From positions 1-16,950 of the forward strand of contig JAGWNT010000084.1 of assembly GCA_028871195.1 (NCBI GenBank): DNA of 16,950 nt, given 5' to 3'. Made by a program: the position numbers and the translations under genes. The notes beneath the pieces were generated by a model. It had not been told where the DNA came from, made no database searches, and saw nothing but the letters and a program-made list of their open reading frames with translations. This document shows, piece after piece, positions 14,769 through 16,950 of the stretch. This DNA comes from REEB85 sp018971455. GTDB lineage: Bacteria > Pseudomonadota > Alphaproteobacteria > Acetobacterales > Acetobacteraceae. Each line of letters starts with the position of its first letter. The first letter of the stretch is position 1.

Positions 14769-15324
14769 TGGTGGCCTGCTCCTCGTCGAGCTCGGCGCCC
14801 CACATGCGCTCGAGCGCGTAGAGCGCGCGCGCCTCGGGCTTGAACAGATGCACGACGATGTCGCCGGCATCGATCAGCACCCAGTCCGCCCCGGCGGCGC
14901 CCTCGATCTGCACGCGGGCCAGCCCGGCCTCGCGCAGCTTCTCCTGCAGATGCGTCGCCATGGCGCTGATCTGGCGGTCGGCCAGGCCCGTCGCGATGAT
15001 CATGCGGTCGGTGAAGGCAGCGCGGCCGGCGAGGTCGAGTGTCACGATCGCCTCGGCCTTGTCCTCGTCGAGGCTGGTGACGATGACCTGCTGGAGCTGC
15101 TCCAGCCGCGAGGCCGGGACCGGCTTGGCGCGCGGCGCGCGGCTGGGCTTCGGCCCGGCGGCGGCGGCCTTCTTGCGCGGCGTGCCGGGCGTCGCCGGCA
15201 GGGCGGCGTGCAGCGGCTTGCGCGGCGAGGCCCGCTTGCGCGCCGCCGGCGCGGGAGCGCCCAGTACAGGGGAGGCCGGCGGGGCGCTGGGGGGTTCGGG
15301 CGGCGTGGGCGGCTTCCTGGCGAT
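14761..15324 (-). CDS. rsfS: ribosome silencing factor RsfS (Iojap/YbeB)
   Basis: RsfS binds ribosomal protein L14 and blocks subunit joining when nutrients are short. The core (LEQLQQVIVTSLDEDKAEAIVTLDL, DRMIIATGLADRQISAMATHL, DWVLIDAGDIVVHLF, ALYALERMWG) matches the family throughout. It is preceded by about 65 residues rich in Pro, Ala, Lys and Arg, as in some relatives. Between the nadD stop and the core no ATG, GTG or TTG exists in this frame. I set the start at the ATC at 15324 because CGGAG lies 9 nt upstream and the following residues read ARKPPTPP, as though an original ATG had become ATC. A CTG next to the core (near 15107) is the alternative. It is 4 bp after nadD and upstream of rlmH. 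Confidence 0.85.
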   Translation of the reverse strand: MARKPPTPPEPPSAPPASPVLGAPAPAARKRASPRKPLHAALPATPGTPRKKAAAAGPKPSRAPRAKPVPASRLEQLQQVIVTSLDEDKAEAIVTLDLAGRAAFTDRMIIATGLADRQISAMATHLQEKLREAGLARVQIEGAAGADWVLIDAGDIVVHLFKPEARALYALERMWGAELDEEQATTG

Positions 15325-15328
15325 GACG

Positions 15329-15922
15329 CTATACTCCGGTTGCGGCGCGGATGGCGGTGGCCGAGGCGCTGTGCTGCGGGCCGGGCAGGAACACCCAGGC
15401 CGGCGGCGCCAGCCCGGCCAGCACCGACGCCATATGCGCCGGCCGCCGGGCGGCGCGCAACCGCCGCGATGCATGGCCGGCCAATGCCGCATGATTGTAC
15501 GAGGGCCGCGGCAGCACGGCCAGCGCAACATGCCCGACGATCCGCCGCCAGCGCCGCCAGCGCGGCAGCTGCGCCAGATTGTCCGCCCCCATCAGCCAGA
15601 CGAAGCGCGCGCGCGGAAATCGCCGGCGCAGCTCGCCCAGCGTGTCGGCGGTGTAGCGGGTGCCCAGCCGGCTCTCGATGTCGGTGGCGACGATGCGCCG
15701 CCCGTCGGCGATCCGCCGGGCGGCGGCCAGCCGGGCCGCCGGGGCCGCCATGCCGCCGGCCGGCTTCAGCGGATTGCCCGGCGACACCAGCAGCCAGACC
15801 TGGCCCAGCCGCAGCCGCCGCAGCGCGAGCTCCGCGATGTGGCGGTGGCCCTCATGCGCCGGGTTGAACGAACCGCCGAGCAGGCCGATGCGGGCGCGCC
15901 GCCGGTCGCCGAAGGTCGGCAC
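15329..15922 (-). CDS. nadD: nicotinate-nucleotide adenylyltransferase
   Basis: NadD joins nicotinate mononucleotide and ATP to deamido-NAD in NAD biosynthesis. The 197-residue protein starts with GTG at 15922. It has the nucleotidyltransferase signature GGSFNPAHEGH (16-26) with both histidines, SPGNPLKP, the FVWLMGADNLAQLPRW motif and the C-terminal SATAIR, the counterpart of the SSTxIR phosphate-binding motif. The long upstream open frame is a shadow of proA. Shine-Dalgarno is weak (GGA about 7 nt before). It is 59 bp after proA and 4 bp before the proposed rsfS start, consistent with one operon. Confidence 0.93.
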   Translation of the reverse strand: MPTFGDRRRARIGLLGGSFNPAHEGHRHIAELALRRLRLGQVWLLVSPGNPLKPAGGMAAPAARLAAARRIADGRRIVATDIESRLGTRYTADTLGELRRRFPRARFVWLMGADNLAQLPRWRRWRRIVGHVALAVLPRPSYNHAALAGHASRRLRAARRPAHMASVLAGLAPPAWVFLPGPQHSASATAIRAATGV

Positions 15923-15945
15923 CCCCGATCCGTCGCTCCCCGCCG

Positions 15946-15976
15946 GCCGTCTTCCCGCCAGCCGTCTTCCTGGCGG
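15946..15976 (-). repeat. short direct repeat with hairpin in the proA-nadD spacer
   Basis: GCCGTCTTCC occurs at 15946-15955 and 15961-15970 (period 15 bp), and CCGCCA (15955-15960) pairs with TGGCGG (15971-15976) around the second copy. On the transcript strand the repeated element reads GGAAGACGGC, so purine-rich sequence alternates between looped and free positions shortly before nadD. Confidence 0.4.
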
Positions 15977-15981
15977 ATCGC

Positions 15982-16950
15982 TCAGGGCCGCACCTGGCCG
16001 CTGCCGGTGACGACGTAGCGGAAGCAGGTGAGCTGCTCGACGCCGACCGGCCCGCGCGCATGGACGCGCCCGGTGGCGATGCCGATCTCGGCACCGAAGC
16101 CGAATTCGCCGCCATCGCAGAACTGGGTCGAGGCGTTCCACAGCGCGACGGCCGAATCGACGCCGGCGAGGAAGCGCCGCGCCACCGCCGCGTCGTCGGT
16201 GACGATGGCGTCGGTGTGCGAGCTGCCATGGGCGGCGATATGGGCCAGCGCGTCGTCCGGCCCATCGACCACGGCGATGCTGAGCACGGCGTCGAGCCAC
16301 TCGGTGTCGAAATCCGCCGCCGTCGCCGGGGTCAACCCGGGCACGATCGCCCGCGCCCGCGCATCGGCACGGAAATCGCAGCCCAGCGCGCGCAGATCGG
16401 CGACGATCGGCGCCAGCAGCCGCGGCGCGATGGCGGCGTCGATCAGCAATGTCTCGGTGGCGCCGCAGACGCCGGTGCGGCGCATCTTGGCGTTGGCGAC
16501 GATGGCGCGCGCCATCGCGGCATCGGCCGCTTCATGCACGTAGGTGTGGCAGAGCCCCTCGGCATGGGCGAGCACCGGCACCCGCGCCTCGGCCTGCACG
16601 CGGCCGACCAGCGATTTGCCGCCGCGCGGGATGATGAGGTCGATCAGCCCGGCCGCCCCCAGCATGGCGGCGACATGGCCGCGCCCGGTATCGGGCGGGA
16701 TCTGCACGCACGCCGCCGGCAGCCCGGCCGCCTCCAGCCCCGCCCGCATGGCGGCATGGATGGCGCGGGCCGAATGGAAACTGTCCGAGCCGCCGCGCAG
16801 GATGACGGCGTTGCCCGATTTCAGGCACAGCCCGGCGGCATCGGCGCCGACATTCGGCCGGCTTTCGTAGATCATGCCGATGACGCCGATGGGGGCGGCG
16901 ATGCGGGCGAAGCGCAGCCCGTTCGGGCGCGTCCATTCCGCCAGCGTGCG
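15982..16950 (-). CDS. proA: gamma-glutamyl phosphate reductase (5' end outside window)
   Basis: ProA reduces gamma-glutamyl phosphate to glutamate semialdehyde, the second step of proline synthesis, using NADPH. The frame is open to the window edge, giving 322 residues; compared with the usual ~420, about 100 N-terminal residues are missing. The visible part starts in the conserved RPNGLRFARIAAPIGVIGMIYESRPNV. It includes CLKSGNAVILRGG, IPRGGKSLV, the catalytic Cys in RRTGVCGATETLL (codon at 16465-16467), SSHTDAIVTDD and NASTQFCDGGEFGFGAEIGI, and ends EQLTCFRYVVTGSGQVRP. In many alphaproteobacteria obgE-proB-proA precede nadD; proB would be expected just beyond the edge. Confidence 0.95.
   Translation of the reverse strand, partial: RTLAEWTRPNGLRFARIAAPIGVIGMIYESRPNVGADAAGLCLKSGNAVILRGGSDSFHSARAIHAAMRAGLEAAGLPAACVQIPPDTGRGHVAAMLGAAGLIDLIIPRGGKSLVGRVQAEARVPVLAHAEGLCHTYVHEAADAAMARAIVANAKMRRTGVCGATETLLIDAAIAPRLLAPIVADLRALGCDFRADARARAIVPGLTPATAADFDTEWLDAVLSIAVVDGPDDALAHIAAHGSSHTDAIVTDDAAVARRFLAGVDSAVALWNASTQFCDGGEFGFGAEIGIATGRVHARGPVGVEQLTCFRYVVTGSGQVRP

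Noticed and set aside
15923..16300. Extended nadD frame overlapping proA.
   Set aside because: The added region is Arg-rich antisense-like sequence without similarity; GTG 15922 sits just before the conserved GGSFNPAHEGH segment.

Overview
The window is a GC-rich (roughly 70% or more by eye) stretch of a bacterial chromosome. Gene content and order point to an alphaproteobacterium, most likely of the Rhodospirillales/Acetobacteraceae type. The pointers are the proA-nadD-rsfS-rlmH cluster, paired DUF1127 proteins, mlaA next to mlaC without the rest of the Mla system, UvrD followed directly by an L11 methyltransferase, and alanine/arginine/proline-rich proteins. No insertion sequence, phage gene, tRNA, rRNA or CRISPR array is visible. 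This is core-like chromosome with a few lineage-specific small genes.

Layout. (1) 1-2602, minus strand: an envelope-maintenance operon read mlaA, mlaC, a slipin/stomatin-family membrane protein, then the N-terminal part of an alpha/beta hydrolase that leaves the window. (2) 2808-4680: metF (plus) converges on, and overlaps by 86 bp, a bile-acid:sodium-symporter-type permease (minus). (3) 4725-7834, plus: uvrD/pcrA helicase and prmA, joined by an ATGA overlap. (4) 7867-8689, minus: two paralogous DUF1127 proteins in tandem, with palindromes in the flanking spacers; a good rho-independent terminator for the downstream copy lies inside the 3' coding end of prmA. (5) 8903-14276, plus: M24 aminopeptidase P, a 106-residue orphan preceded by two 25-bp tandem repeats, a secreted Tyr/Pro-repeat protein, an orphan with one 'GWA...DG...R.DL...G.GDG..GF' domain, an M17 leucyl aminopeptidase and a small winged-helix regulator. 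(6) 14295-16950, minus: proA (5' end outside the window), nadD, rsfS and rlmH, a familiar alphaproteobacterial run linking proline synthesis, NAD synthesis and ribosome maturation.

How the parts work together. MlaA and MlaC belong to retrograde phospholipid transport that keeps outer-membrane asymmetry, and a slipin is a plausible membrane-scaffold partner. prmA, rsfS and rlmH all act on the large ribosomal subunit or its proteins. The M24 and M17 peptidases have complementary peptide-trimming specificities, but they are not in one operon.

I found no complete, clearly new biological system. The items most worth a second look are: two adjacent ribosome-associated genes (rsfS and rlmH) for which no well-placed ATG, GTG or TTG start exists (ATC and CTG proposed); the DUF1127 pair with a shared N-terminal SHYF(R/K)DE motif and dyad-symmetric spacers; the 25-bp tandem repeats before an orphan gene; and a perfect two-tier hairpin directly after mlaC.
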